Assembly: GCA_016721765.1 (NCBI GenBank)
Contig: JADKHO010000002.1
Coordinates: 868,001 to 932,000 of the forward strand
DNA length: 64,000 bases
Direction of reading: 5' to 3'
From: Bacteroidota bacterium
Lineage (GTDB): Bacteria > Bacteroidota > Bacteroidia > UBA4408
In this document: positions 35,674-45,224 of the stretch, piece after piece
Numbering within the stretch: the first letter of the stretch is position 1
Layout of the letters: every line of letters begins with the position of its first letter
The notes under the pieces: generated by a model
Database searches by the model: none
What the model was told of the DNA's origin: nothing
The model's input: the letters and a program-made list of their open reading frames with translations, nothing else
Translations under genes and position numbers: made by a program

Positions 35674-37320
35674 ATGAGACTAATTATTACTACTATCTTA
35701 ATTTTAAGTTCTGTGCTTGGTTTCTGTCAGCTACCCGACTTTTCGTGGGTGAATAATGGAGGCGATGCCGCGGTTATGAAAATAAAAACAACTTCAGCCG
35801 GCGACTATATTGCGGTTGGGCTTTTTGGTGGAACGATAGATTTTGATCCGGGCGCAGGTACAGCAAATTACACCTCCAATTCAGGCAGTCAGGATATTTT
35901 TATTGAAAAGATAAGTGCCAGCGGTAGTTTACTTTGGGTGAGGATAATTGGAGGACCTGGCGATGATTATGCTGGTGACATTTATATTGATGCCACCGGA
36001 AAAATTTATATCACCGGCTCTTTTTCCGGTACAGTAGATTTTGATCCTGGCAGCGGCACAACAAATTTGACTTCGTCAAATGGATCTAATGATATTTTTA
36101 TGCTTCGACTTTCAGTAGGCGGAAATTTTTCGATTGTAAAAAGATTTGCTGGGAATGGGGATGAATATGGAGAAAACATTATAGCAGATGCTTCCGGAAA
36201 TATTTATTTAAGCGGTAGTTTTAATAACGACACCGTTTCCTTTTCGGGAATTAGCGTAAGCGGAAGCGGATTTAATGGCTTTGTAGCAAAATTAAATAAT
36301 ACCGGAACCGCAACATGGGCTTATGCCATTCCTGTGTATTCCACCAGTGATATGGTGGTGGATAACAATTCCAATATTTATATTGGCGGCGGCTTTTTTG
36401 GAAGCAATTTGGATTTTGACCCGGGTGCAGGAACGTTTTATTTAAGTGCAGGAATAAGAGAAAGAGCTTATATTCTCAAATTAACTTCTTCCGGCAGCTT
36501 TGCTTGGGCGCAAACATATATGGTGTATGGAAATAACGACGAAATAAAAACAATGGGGTTACTTAGTACAGGGGAAATTGTAATTGGGATGGATTTCGAA
36601 GCCAATTATTTAACTTCAGAAGAGGGATATGTGATTGCAAAAATTAATCCGGCTACAGGTACTTCCATTTGGTGGAATGAAATTAACAATATGGTTACTT
36701 TCCCTGATGCCTGCGTAAAAGACATGACCATTGATGCCGCTGATAACATTTACTACACAGGTAATTATAGCGGTGGACAATATGTAGCAGGCGCTTATAA
36801 TAGTTTTGTGAATGCTGATATTTTTTTAGGTGGATACAACAGTGCCGGAATGCCAACCGTGGGATTTACTATTGGGTATACTGATTTTAATGATTGCGAA
36901 GCCTTAACTATTGATGCCAATGGTGGAATTGTGCTTTGTGGATTGTTTAGCACAACACTCGATTTCAATTTTTCGCCTTTCGCAGTAAATAATTTGACTC
37001 CGGTTGGAACAGAGGATAATTTTATGTTGAAATTACAACAAAATCCATCCGGAGTTTGGTCAATTGCTCAGCAGCAACAAAATCAGCACATAGCTTTTCC
37101 AAATCCATTCCAAAATAGCATCGAACTTAATATGCAGGAGCTGCATGAAAACACAAGCATAAAAATATTCGATTTAACAGGACAAATCATATTTAATCAA
37201 AACACAACAGTTGGGAGTAAAAATTTAAAAATTGCAACGTTGGAGTGGCCGAATGGAATTTATTTTTTAAACCTAAAAAATGAAAAAGAAGAACTAAATT
37301 ATAAGTTAATAAAAAACTAA
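35674..37320 (+). CDS. T9SS-secreted repeat protein with SBBP-like beta-propeller repeats (548 aa)
   Basis: Signal peptide about 1-18 (ending VLGFCQ). The body is a set of about eight 45-60 residue repeats with the key motifs (V/I)DFDPGAGTxNxTS, DIF(I/M)xKx, and GNIY(I/L)(S/T)GSF, as in SBBP/NHL-like propeller proteins. The last 75 residues are a T9SS type A domain (FPNPFQNSIELNMQEL, STVGSKNLKIAT-like, GIYFLNLKNE). It lies 25 bp before a larger paralogue and is likely its operon partner. Surface-exposed, function unknown; adhesion or glycan binding are typical guesses. Confidence 0.82.
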   Translation: MRLIITTILILSSVLGFCQLPDFSWVNNGGDAAVMKIKTTSAGDYIAVGLFGGTIDFDPGAGTANYTSNSGSQDIFIEKISASGSLLWVRIIGGPGDDYAGDIYIDATGKIYITGSFSGTVDFDPGSGTTNLTSSNGSNDIFMLRLSVGGNFSIVKRFAGNGDEYGENIIADASGNIYLSGSFNNDTVSFSGISVSGSGFNGFVAKLNNTGTATWAYAIPVYSTSDMVVDNNSNIYIGGGFFGSNLDFDPGAGTFYLSAGIRERAYILKLTSSGSFAWAQTYMVYGNNDEIKTMGLLSTGEIVIGMDFEANYLTSEEGYVIAKINPATGTSIWWNEINNMVTFPDACVKDMTIDAADNIYYTGNYSGGQYVAGAYNSFVNADIFLGGYNSAGMPTVGFTIGYTDFNDCEALTIDANGGIVLCGLFSTTLDFNFSPFAVNNLTPVGTEDNFMLKLQQNPSGVWSIAQQQQNQHIAFPNPFQNSIELNMQELHENTSIKIFDLTGQIIFNQNTTVGSKNLKIATLEWPNGIYFLNLKNEKEELNYKLIKN

Positions 37321-37345
37321 ATTACCAGAAATCAATACTAATTCA

Positions 37346-40300
37346 ATGAAAAATATTTTACTTAAATCAGTCATTTTATTTTCCTTATTCACTTCCTTCA
37401 GTTATGCTCAACTTACTGTTAACTGGGCAAACAAAATAAAATGCGATACCGGTGGCGATGATTTCACAGCTGCTATAACAGGTGATGCAAATGGAAACAT
37501 CATTTCAGTTGGAAGCTTTCAAGGCACAGTGGATGCGGATCCGAGCAGCAACACTTTTTACATGGCAAGCAGCGGTGGCTATGACATGTATATGGTGAAA
37601 TATGATACTGCAGGTGCCATGCTTTGGGCAAAAACTATGGGTGGTGCAACTAACGACGAGCCTTATGATGTGATTTTAGATGCAGCTGGAAATATTTATC
37701 TAACAGGGTTCTGTTCCGCTCGGACAGATTTTGATGGAGGTGGCGATACCAATTTTGTAACCCCTATTGGTACTAGCAATGCAACAGGAATCTTCCTTGC
37801 AAAGTATGATGCGAATGGAGATTTAATTTGGGCCAAAATGATGAGTGGAACAGTCAACGGCTGGGGCAAAAAAATGAAATTGGATTCGAATGGAGATCTT
37901 ATCCTAGTTGGAAATTTTGCCGGCACAGTCGACTTTGACCCTAGTGCCGGAACAACTAATGTTGTAGCGGCTTCCACAAATTTCTCAGATGTTTTTATTA
38001 CAAAATATACTCCCTCGGGTGCGCTTGTTTGGGCTAAAAAAATTGGTGGTTCGGTGTACGATGAAGTAGATGCATTAATCCTCGATAGCAACGATAATTT
38101 TTATATTTCTGGATACATGAACCAAACAGTGGATTTTGATCCGGGTGCTGGAACTTATAATTTAATCATGCCTATTAATTCTCAAGCCGGTTATGTTGCG
38201 AAATACGACAATCAAGGCAATTTTATATGGGCTTTTCTGAAAGATAGGGAAGTTTATGATTTAGCAATTGATGCATCCGGAAAATTAAGATTCTCAACCA
38301 ATAGCTCTACTACAAGTGCAACGGTTTATATTTATCAATACACACTTGCGGGTGTTTATGAATCAGCATTTCTTCCATTGACAAATGCCGGTGGCGAAAA
38401 ATTAGTTATTGCAGCCGATTCAAGTATTTATGTAGGAGGGCCTTTTGAAAATCAATCCCTTCCGGGCCGGCAACAAATTTTTTTACGAAAGCTAAGTAAA
38501 ACGGGTGTTACCATTTATGAGAAGTGGTTTGGTGGGAATGGTGGATTTTATGACGATGAACTGCATGCCCTTTATGTGAGCCCCTCAGGAAAAGTTTTTA
38601 TTGGAGGCTTCTTTCAGAAAACAGTTGATTTTGATACATCACCTACTACAACAGCCGGAATTGTATCTCACGTGGCAACCAGTTCGTTTGTTGCAGCTTA
38701 TAAACCTAATGGCGACTATAGCTGGGCATCCGCCATTGAAGATAATAAAATTGGATATACTTATAAGTCCATAAATGCGCAACATACCGACGCTTTAGGA
38801 AATGTGTACTTAGGAGGAAGTTTTTATGGCGCTATTGGATTTGATCCTTACACAGAAAATAGTTTTTACAAAGGTCCCCCTTTTGCAATTTCAAATTCCT
38901 TTATTTGCAAATATGGTCCGAATTCCCAAGTAAAGTGGGCATTTACGCTCTTTCAACAATTCAATGGCAATCAAATTTTTGATATCACAACAGACAACAA
39001 TCAAAATGTGTACATCACAGGTTCTTTTAAGTACAAAGTTGATTTTGACCCGGGCGCGGATACACTATTTCTATCCAGCACACCCGCCAATGTTTCAGAT
39101 ATTTTTATAGCAAAGTATGACTCTTCTGGAAACTTTTTATGGGCAAAACAAATTGGAAGCACAGATGTGGAAGAAGGTCGTAAAATTTATATCTCGCACA
39201 ATAAAATTTATTTGACTGGTACATTCATTGGCACTGTTGATTTTGACCCATCAGCAGCCATCAGCAACTTAACAAGCGCCTCCACCAAAAGCTTTTTTGC
39301 CTCCTACGATTTAAATGGAAACTACCTTTTTGCCAAGCTTTTTGCAGGAACTTATGAAAGTATCAAGGTGGACAATGCCGGAAACATTATCCTTTCGGGA
39401 GCGGTGAGTTCAGGTTCCGTTGATTTTGATTTTGGGTCGGGCAGTGCAATTCCGCAAGGAATGTATAACGGTTCGGGATTTATTGCCAAATACGATTCGT
39501 TAACAAATTATCTTTGGGCTGCAGGTATTGCAGGCAATGCAAAATGCCAATTAGATTCTGCTCAAAATATTTATGTTTCCGGTTCTACCCCATCAAAAAA
39601 TGCCGGATTCAATTCGTCCAATAATGCATTTACTGCTGTTCCTACTAATAATAATTCTAATTCCTATCAATATTTCTTAGCCAAATATTCACCGGCCGGA
39701 ATACTCGGCTGGGTTAAAGCAACTTCATACTCTGCCACCAATATGGGCGATTTAGGAATTGATTTCGCTTTAGATAAAAGTGCTAACATTTATGTTGTAG
39801 GTCAATTTAAAGATACGGTGGATTTTGATTTTAATGCCGGCACAAACATTTTAATTCCGTTTAGCGTAACCAATCCGGATGCTTTCATTGCAAGCTATAC
39901 CGCCAATGGTGACTTAAATTGGATTAAAACAAAACAGGTTTTTGCTTCGCAATTTTTTAAAACCATTTCGATAGTGAATGATGCGCTTTATGCAACAATA
40001 ACAACCTCCGAAGGCATGAACATTGACTACAATGCAGGTGGAACATTTCTTATTGGTGAATCCACTTATTTGACAAAATATACTCTCAGTTGCCTAAATG
40101 CGCCTCAAATTATTTCGGTTACTCCAGCCTCACGCTGTGGTGCGGGAACGGTTACCCTTTCGGTGAGTGCAAATTCGGGTACACCAAATTGGTACTCCAC
40201 TGCCGGCAGTTCGACAGTTTTGTTTTCAGGAACAAGTTTTACTACACCTAGCTTAAGTGCTACTAAGACATATTATGTTACCGTTCCGTCGGGCGCTTGC

Positions 40301-41524
40301 ACAGCAGGAAGAACACCGGTAACCGCTACCATTAATACCATACCTACGGTAACCACAGGAGGACTTTATTACAGATGCGACCCTGGCACAGGAACAATTA
40401 ATGCACTTGCAAGTGCAGGTGTGATAAATTGGTATGATGCTCCTACCGGTGGCAATTTACTGCATACCGGAAATAGCTATTCTATTCCCTTTACAAGTGT
40501 TACAACCAATTTTTATTTGGATGCTACGGATAATGGGTGTACAACAGCTACGCGAAAAGTGCATACTTTTCAAATAATCCGAACTCCCATTTTACTAAGT
40601 CATGTTGATGGAAGTGGCTGTGCCAACTCTCAAATTTTATTGAGTGCTTCTGTCGATTCTGGTAATGTGCAATGGCAAACCTCCAATGGGACCTGGCTAT
40701 GGAGTAATCCGGTATATGCGGTTACAATAAGCACTACAACTACCTATTATGTGGTAGGAATAAATAGTGGTTGCAGCACTGCACCGGTTGCTGTTACCGC
40801 TACTGTGGTTGCAACACCAAGCATATCGAGCACCACCCCCGCAACAACATGCGATGCCGGAGTGCTCACGTTAACTGCTGTTCCAAGCCCTTCTAATGCT
40901 GTTATTAAATGGTATGACCAAGCAATTTTTGGAACTTCATTATATACTGGTAACAATTTTACCACTCCTTTGCTAAACAATACAACAACCTATTATGCCG
41001 AAGTGAGTCGAAACGGATGTACTAATTCCACGCGAAGTGCTGTGCAAGCAACCATTAATCCGCTACCAAATGTGAGTGTAACAAGCGCCGGAAGTACTAT
41101 TTCTGCAGCGCTTTCAGGTGCTAGCTATCAATGGTTGAACTGCAGCAATAATCTTTCTATTTCGGGTGCTACTTCGCAAAATTATACGGCAACTGCCAAT
41201 GGAAATTATGCGGTGAAGGTTACACAAAATGGATGTAGCGACACTTCTAGTTGTATTGCAATTACATCGGTTGGAATAGCCGATCTAACCAATTTGACGG
41301 AGTTAGTTCTTTATCCAAATCCAACGACCCGACAAATAAGCATACAATGTCCATTATCGCTTTTGGGCGAAAGTTATTGTATTACAAATGCACTTGGCGA
41401 AACTATACTTGCAGGTAAATTTGATGCGCTACGCACTTACGTGGATATGGAAGTTGCTCCCGGAATTTACTTTATCAAATTAAGCAAATCGCAAATATCA
41501 CTTGGTAAAATTGTGAGGATGTAA
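37346..41524 (+). CDS. Giant T9SS-secreted beta-propeller-repeat protein with Ig-like domains (1392 aa)
   Basis: Signal peptide about 1-21 (ending SYAQ). Residues about 25-910 consist of about 15-16 SBBP-like repeats (VDFDPxAGTxNL, DVFITKYTPSGALVWAKKIGG, GNIYLTGxF), homologous to the preceding gene. Residues about 915-1310 hold four to five Ig-like modules each with a conserved Cys and a WYD or WY(S/N) motif, of the sort found beside T9SS domains. The last 70 residues (LVLYPNPTTRQISIQ ... GIYFIKLSKS) are a T9SS type A domain. It is one of the largest genes here and probably a surface adhesin-like or biofilm protein. Confidence 0.85.
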   Translation: MKNILLKSVILFSLFTSFSYAQLTVNWANKIKCDTGGDDFTAAITGDANGNIISVGSFQGTVDADPSSNTFYMASSGGYDMYMVKYDTAGAMLWAKTMGGATNDEPYDVILDAAGNIYLTGFCSARTDFDGGGDTNFVTPIGTSNATGIFLAKYDANGDLIWAKMMSGTVNGWGKKMKLDSNGDLILVGNFAGTVDFDPSAGTTNVVAASTNFSDVFITKYTPSGALVWAKKIGGSVYDEVDALILDSNDNFYISGYMNQTVDFDPGAGTYNLIMPINSQAGYVAKYDNQGNFIWAFLKDREVYDLAIDASGKLRFSTNSSTTSATVYIYQYTLAGVYESAFLPLTNAGGEKLVIAADSSIYVGGPFENQSLPGRQQIFLRKLSKTGVTIYEKWFGGNGGFYDDELHALYVSPSGKVFIGGFFQKTVDFDTSPTTTAGIVSHVATSSFVAAYKPNGDYSWASAIEDNKIGYTYKSINAQHTDALGNVYLGGSFYGAIGFDPYTENSFYKGPPFAISNSFICKYGPNSQVKWAFTLFQQFNGNQIFDITTDNNQNVYITGSFKYKVDFDPGADTLFLSSTPANVSDIFIAKYDSSGNFLWAKQIGSTDVEEGRKIYISHNKIYLTGTFIGTVDFDPSAAISNLTSASTKSFFASYDLNGNYLFAKLFAGTYESIKVDNAGNIILSGAVSSGSVDFDFGSGSAIPQGMYNGSGFIAKYDSLTNYLWAAGIAGNAKCQLDSAQNIYVSGSTPSKNAGFNSSNNAFTAVPTNNNSNSYQYFLAKYSPAGILGWVKATSYSATNMGDLGIDFALDKSANIYVVGQFKDTVDFDFNAGTNILIPFSVTNPDAFIASYTANGDLNWIKTKQVFASQFFKTISIVNDALYATITTSEGMNIDYNAGGTFLIGESTYLTKYTLSCLNAPQIISVTPASRCGAGTVTLSVSANSGTPNWYSTAGSSTVLFSGTSFTTPSLSATKTYYVTVPSGACTAGRTPVTATINTIPTVTTGGLYYRCDPGTGTINALASAGVINWYDAPTGGNLLHTGNSYSIPFTSVTTNFYLDATDNGCTTATRKVHTFQIIRTPILLSHVDGSGCANSQILLSASVDSGNVQWQTSNGTWLWSNPVYAVTISTTTTYYVVGINSGCSTAPVAVTATVVATPSISSTTPATTCDAGVLTLTAVPSPSNAVIKWYDQAIFGTSLYTGNNFTTPLLNNTTTYYAEVSRNGCTNSTRSAVQATINPLPNVSVTSAGSTISAALSGASYQWLNCSNNLSISGATSQNYTATANGNYAVKVTQNGCSDTSSCIAITSVGIADLTNLTELVLYPNPTTRQISIQCPLSLLGESYCITNALGETILAGKFDALRTYVDMEVAPGIYFIKLSKSQISLGKIVRM

Positions 41525-41574
41525 ATTGAATTTTGTAATTGAATTTTGGCTTTAATTTTAAGGATAAAAAGATA

Positions 41575-41659
41575 TTTAACCACTAAGGACTCAAGGGGAT
41601 TTTATTTTTATTGATAGACTTGTGCCCTTTGTGCCTACTTTGTGTGCTTTGTGGTTTAA
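41575..41659. repeat. Dispersed ACCAC...CTTTGTGGT palindromic element (second copy)
   Basis: It starts TTTAACCACTAAGGACTCAA and ends TGTGTGCTTTGTGGTTTAA; the two ends are inverted repeats, as in the element at 20182-20289. It lies 50 bp after the giant repeat gene. Confidence 0.7.
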
Positions 41660-41744
41660 TCCCAATTTGTTGCCCAACGCTAAAATTTGCAAGCGTACTT
41701 TTTCTCTACTTAACTAAATTTATTTTCCACTGATAACATTTGTT

Positions 41745-41776
41745 TTGCAAGTGCCATTTATTTTGCAATATATTTG
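41745..41776 (+). promoter_or_regulatory. Consensus Bacteroidota promoter for the MFS gene, probably leaderless
   Basis: A TTG at 41745-41747 (in TTTTGCA) and TATATTTG at 41769-41776 are separated by 21 bases, an excellent match to the Bacteroidota -33/-7 promoter. The ATG at 41782 follows 5 bp after the -7 element, so the transcript would begin at or next to the start codon. This also rules out the upstream start at 41740. Confidence 0.65.
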
Positions 41777-41781
41777 GCGCG

Positions 41782-43038
41782 ATGCAAAGGATAAAAAATC
41801 CGCTCACCTTTATTTTTATTACAGTTTTGATCGATTGCATCGGCATTCGAATTGTGTATCCCGTTGCTGCTACATTGATTTCGGAAGTGGGACATATGGA
41901 CGTGAACAAGGCTGTAACTTACAGCGGTTGGATGATGGCTGCTTACGCCATTATGCAGTTTATTTTTTCGCCCATACTTGGCAGCTTGAGTGATACATTT
42001 GGGCGTAGACCCATACTCCTAATCTCCCTATTAGGCCTTGGTGTGAACTATATTTTTCTGGCAATAGCCAACACACTAACGCTGCTTTTTATAGGTAGAA
42101 TTATTGCCGGAATTTGCGGCTCCAGTTTAACTACAGCCTACGCCTATGTTGCCGATAAAAGCCCGCTTGAAAAAAGAGCGCAACACTTTGGAGTGCTCGG
42201 CGCTGCATTTGGATTAGGTTTTATTATTGGGCCATTTTTGGGAGGCGTATTAAGTGAATGGGGAACCCGAGTACCATTTGTTGCTGCCGCTATACTTTCC
42301 TTTCTGAATTTTTTGTATGGATTTTTTATTTTACCGGAATCACTTCCCGCGGAAAGCAGAAGAAGTTTTTCATTTAAACGTGCAAATCCAATAGGTGCTT
42401 TTCTAAAATTTCGCAACCACGAAAATGCAAAACCGCTTTTACTTTCTTTGTTTTTTTTATTTCTTGGAGTACAGGTAATGCCTGCCATTTGGCCTTTTTA
42501 CACCAAATATGTTTTTCATTGGAGTGATTTATCCATTGGCTATTCCTTAGCTTTTGTAGGAGTGATGGTGGCTGGAGTAAAAAGCTTTTTAATAAAACAA
42601 GCACAGCTACGGTTAGGCGAAAAAAAATCAGTCATCACAGGCTTCGTATTTTATTTTGTTGGGATGCTGGTTTTCTCTATTGCCAATGAAGCTTGGATGC
42701 TGTATGTTATACTTTTATTTTACTGCTTGGGCGGCATTGCATCACCTACCTTGCAAGCAATCCTTTGCACAAAAATTCCTGCTAATGAACAAGGAGAATT
42801 GCAAGGTGTGATTTCGTCTATCATGAGTTTATGCAACATCTTATCTCCTTTGCTTATGAGTAACCTTTTTTATTTTTTCACGAAACAAAATACTCCTATT
42901 TATTTTCCGGGTGCTCCGTTTCTTGCCGCTGCCGTATCTATTTTAATTGCAATATTGTTTTTCATTTTCTCATTCAAATCCAATTTTAGCATTTTTGAAA
43001 ATAAACAGGTAAATAAATATGGTCGGCATTTTCAATAA
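41782..43038 (+). CDS. MFS transporter, TetA/DHA1-like drug:H+ antiporter family
   Basis: 418 aa with 12 hydrophobic segments. Motif A, GSLSDTFGRRP, lies in the loop between segments 2 and 3 (about residue 71). Motif C-like GAAFGLGFIIGPFLGG in segment 5 is typical of 12-TMS antiporters. N-terminal similarity is to TetA-type tetracycline/multidrug efflux pumps (FIFITVLIDCIGIRIVYPV). Drug export is inferred from family; no resistance claim is made. It has its own promoter and no partner gene. Confidence 0.85.
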   Translation: MQRIKNPLTFIFITVLIDCIGIRIVYPVAATLISEVGHMDVNKAVTYSGWMMAAYAIMQFIFSPILGSLSDTFGRRPILLISLLGLGVNYIFLAIANTLTLLFIGRIIAGICGSSLTTAYAYVADKSPLEKRAQHFGVLGAAFGLGFIIGPFLGGVLSEWGTRVPFVAAAILSFLNFLYGFFILPESLPAESRRSFSFKRANPIGAFLKFRNHENAKPLLLSLFFLFLGVQVMPAIWPFYTKYVFHWSDLSIGYSLAFVGVMVAGVKSFLIKQAQLRLGEKKSVITGFVFYFVGMLVFSIANEAWMLYVILLFYCLGGIASPTLQAILCTKIPANEQGELQGVISSIMSLCNILSPLLMSNLFYFFTKQNTPIYFPGAPFLAAAVSILIAILFFIFSFKSNFSIFENKQVNKYGRHFQ

Positions 43039-43188
43039 ATTAAACTTTGAATTTTGCACAATAAGCAATAAAAAAATGAATTTTTCTTGCACTTAAAAAC
43101 TTCCAACTTATCCTACTCGGAAAAAAATCATTTTTCATGGGATTTATTAGTTATACTTTCGCAATCAGAAACAAATAACCCAAAAGCG

Positions 43189-44001
43189 ATGAAAAAAATT
43201 TTACTTGCCCTCATTGGCCTCACAGCATGCACAGCGGATCTAACCGCACAAACCGATGGAACCTTAACTTGCACTTTTACGCAGGTTGCTAAAACTCCCG
43301 GATATTCCGGAACTAAAAATGTAATGGCTGTTTGGATTCAATCCAATGCCGGTACTTTTATCAAAACTAAAAGAAGAAATGTGGGCAGCTCTACCAAAGA
43401 TCACTTGCCTACTTGGTCGGTAAATGCAGGCGGAACAGCAGGAAATGCTACTTCTGCAAATTGTAACATTACCGATGCAACTACCGGCGCCACTTTAAGC
43501 AGTTTCGCAACCCGCACCATTACCTGGGACGGAAAAGGGGTTAACGGTGCAGTAAATGGAACAACAGTTGCCGATGGAGTGTATAAAGTAACGATTCAAT
43601 CTACTTGGAATCACGGAACCAGCGGCACTATCACCAAATCATTTACCTTTACCAAAGGACCCAATCCCGATCATCAAACGCCAACAAATGATACTTATTT
43701 TACAAATGTGGTATTGGACTGGATCCCCAACACACTTGGTGTTCAGAGTTTAGTAGATAATCAGGAAATTAAAATATATCCAAATCCGGCTAACGAAGGA
43801 ATTGTGAATGTAAGCTATGAAACAGCAAATAACATTCGCGTTTCAAATATGCTAGGAGTGATTATTTATGACGAAAAAGTGGATGAATCCGTTTCCGGAA
43901 TAAAAACAATAGACCTAACTAATTTTGCCAATGGAGTTTATTTTGTGACCATTCTTAACGGCGAAAAATCTACCCAACGAAAAGTTATTTTAAATAAGTA
44001 A
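43189..44001 (+). CDS. DUF2271 domain protein with T9SS sorting domain
   Basis: 270 aa from ATG at 43189, which gives a proper signal peptide (MKKILLALIGLTACTADLTA); the upstream frame to 43087 is not convincing. Residues about 25-190 carry the DUF2271 pattern (NVMAVWIQSNAGTFIKTKRR, TWDGKGVNGAVNGTTVADGV). DUF2271 genes are commonly neighbours of apbE and PepSY genes, and here an apbE faces it. The last 75 residues (KIYPNPANEGIVNVSYE ... NGVYFVTILNGEKS ... KVILNK) are a T9SS domain. I infer a role around periplasmic flavin-dependent redox proteins. A T9SS domain on DUF2271 is unexpected for a periplasmic function. Confidence 0.82.
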   Translation: MKKILLALIGLTACTADLTAQTDGTLTCTFTQVAKTPGYSGTKNVMAVWIQSNAGTFIKTKRRNVGSSTKDHLPTWSVNAGGTAGNATSANCNITDATTGATLSSFATRTITWDGKGVNGAVNGTTVADGVYKVTIQSTWNHGTSGTITKSFTFTKGPNPDHQTPTNDTYFTNVVLDWIPNTLGVQSLVDNQEIKIYPNPANEGIVNVSYETANNIRVSNMLGVIIYDEKVDESVSGIKTIDLTNFANGVYFVTILNGEKSTQRKVILNK

Positions 44002-44021
44002 TTTAGTTTAACCCAAACTAT

Positions 44022-44055
44022 AAAGGCTGTTCCTAAATTAGGAGCAGCCTTTTTT
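44022..44055. terminator. Hairpin terminator between DUF2271 and apbE
   Basis: The stem AAAGGCTGTTCCTAA / TTAGGAGCAGCCTTT is nearly perfect (one mismatch), followed by a T-run at 44051-44055. It lies 20 bp after the DUF2271 stop and serves this convergent pair. Confidence 0.85.
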
Positions 44056-44144
44056 ATTTGTAATTCTTCAATCGATTTTATTGAAACTAATTAATTATTA
44101 AACAAGAGTTTAAGTGCCTTTATTTGTATCAACTTGAAATAATG

Positions 44145-45152
44145 TTACTCTGTTGTTTCCGTTAAAATAGCTTTTAATCCCGGTGTTTCATACACCTGAT
44201 AGTTTCCAAATTCATCTGAATAAATCAAGTAAGCTTGCAATTCTGGATGCGCTTTTAAAAAGATTTTTGCCCTATCCAAACCCATAACTAAAACCCCAGT
44301 GGCATTGGCATCTGAACTAATACACTCTTTCGAAAAAATGGATGCGCTGAGCAAATTATTTTTAGTTGGATATCCTGTTTTTGGATCAATGTGGTGTGCA
44401 TATTTTATGCCATCAATAATAGTAAACCTTCTATAATTGCCGGATGTGGCTATGGCTAAATTTTCGAGTTTTACTGTCGCTTTAAGCGGATTTGCACTTT
44501 GTTGGTTGTCGATTGGCTTTTCAATTCCAATGGTCCAGTTTTCGCCGTTGGGCTTTTTTCCCTTTGCATACACCTCTCCTCCAATCTCCACAATAAACGC
44601 TTCAATAGTATGCGCACTTAAAAAATCTGAAATTACATCCACCGAGTATCCTTGTGCAAAGGCATTAAAATCGAGTGCTACACGCGGATCTTTTTTCACC
44701 ACTCTATTTCCTTTTAATTCAATCATATCAAAACCTACAAATTGCAAAATAGAATCAATCTTTGCTTGCTCCATTTTTTGCTTTTTTCCAGGACCAAATC
44801 CCCAAGCATTCACTAAGGGGTAAACGGTTGGATCAAATGCTCCATCTGTATTTAACCATACTTCTTTGGCCTTATTAAAACAAGTCATAAAATAAGCATC
44901 CACCTTAACTTTCCCTTCGTTAGAATTGATTCGAGAAATGATAGAAGTGGGTAAATAAGTGGAAACTGACTTGTCGAAATCCTGCAAAATTTTTTCAATC
45001 TCAGGACCAAAATTTCGTTGCTTACTATCGTAATAAGTTATGTGATACGTGGTGCCTTGTGCATTTCCTTCTAATTTTATAGGCTCCACTTGACCATGAA
45101 GCTTAGTTGCGATAACGATTCCAATAAATAGTGTACGATAATATTTTTTCAT
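44145..45152 (-). CDS. apbE: FAD:protein FMN transferase, ApbE family
   Basis: About 335 aa from ATG at 45152, giving a short N-terminal signal (YRTLFIGIVIATKLHGQ). Family motifs are in order: GNAQGTTYHITYYD, DKSVSTYLPTSIISRIN, DPTVYPLVNAWGFGP, VALDFNAFAQGYSVDVI, VEIGGEVYAKGKKPNG, HHIDPKTGYP, and SDANATGVLVMGLD near the end. The C-terminal catalytic Asp and Thr region is intact. ApbE attaches FMN to a threonine or serine of periplasmic target proteins, for example RnfG, NqrB/C and flavin reductases. It converges on the DUF2271 gene and diverges from the TPR gene at 45225. Confidence 0.9.
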   Translation of the reverse strand: MKKYYRTLFIGIVIATKLHGQVEPIKLEGNAQGTTYHITYYDSKQRNFGPEIEKILQDFDKSVSTYLPTSIISRINSNEGKVKVDAYFMTCFNKAKEVWLNTDGAFDPTVYPLVNAWGFGPGKKQKMEQAKIDSILQFVGFDMIELKGNRVVKKDPRVALDFNAFAQGYSVDVISDFLSAHTIEAFIVEIGGEVYAKGKKPNGENWTIGIEKPIDNQQSANPLKATVKLENLAIATSGNYRRFTIIDGIKYAHHIDPKTGYPTKNNLLSASIFSKECISSDANATGVLVMGLDRAKIFLKAHPELQAYLIYSDEFGNYQVYETPGLKAILTETTE

Positions 45153-45224
45153 TTTAATTTGGTAGATTATAATTGATACTAAAGATATTGCATTCTGAAC
45201 CAAAATAAAATTGAAATTTGCCGA

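Noticed and set aside
37696..38091. 131-codon minus-strand open frame inside the giant repeat gene
   Set aside because: It is antisense to the repeat motif codons; low complexity and no signal or family.
41740..41781. Upstream start for the MFS protein at 41740
   Set aside because: The stretch overlaps the promoter elements, adds a Cys-rich non-membrane leader, and the natural MFS N-terminus begins at 41782.
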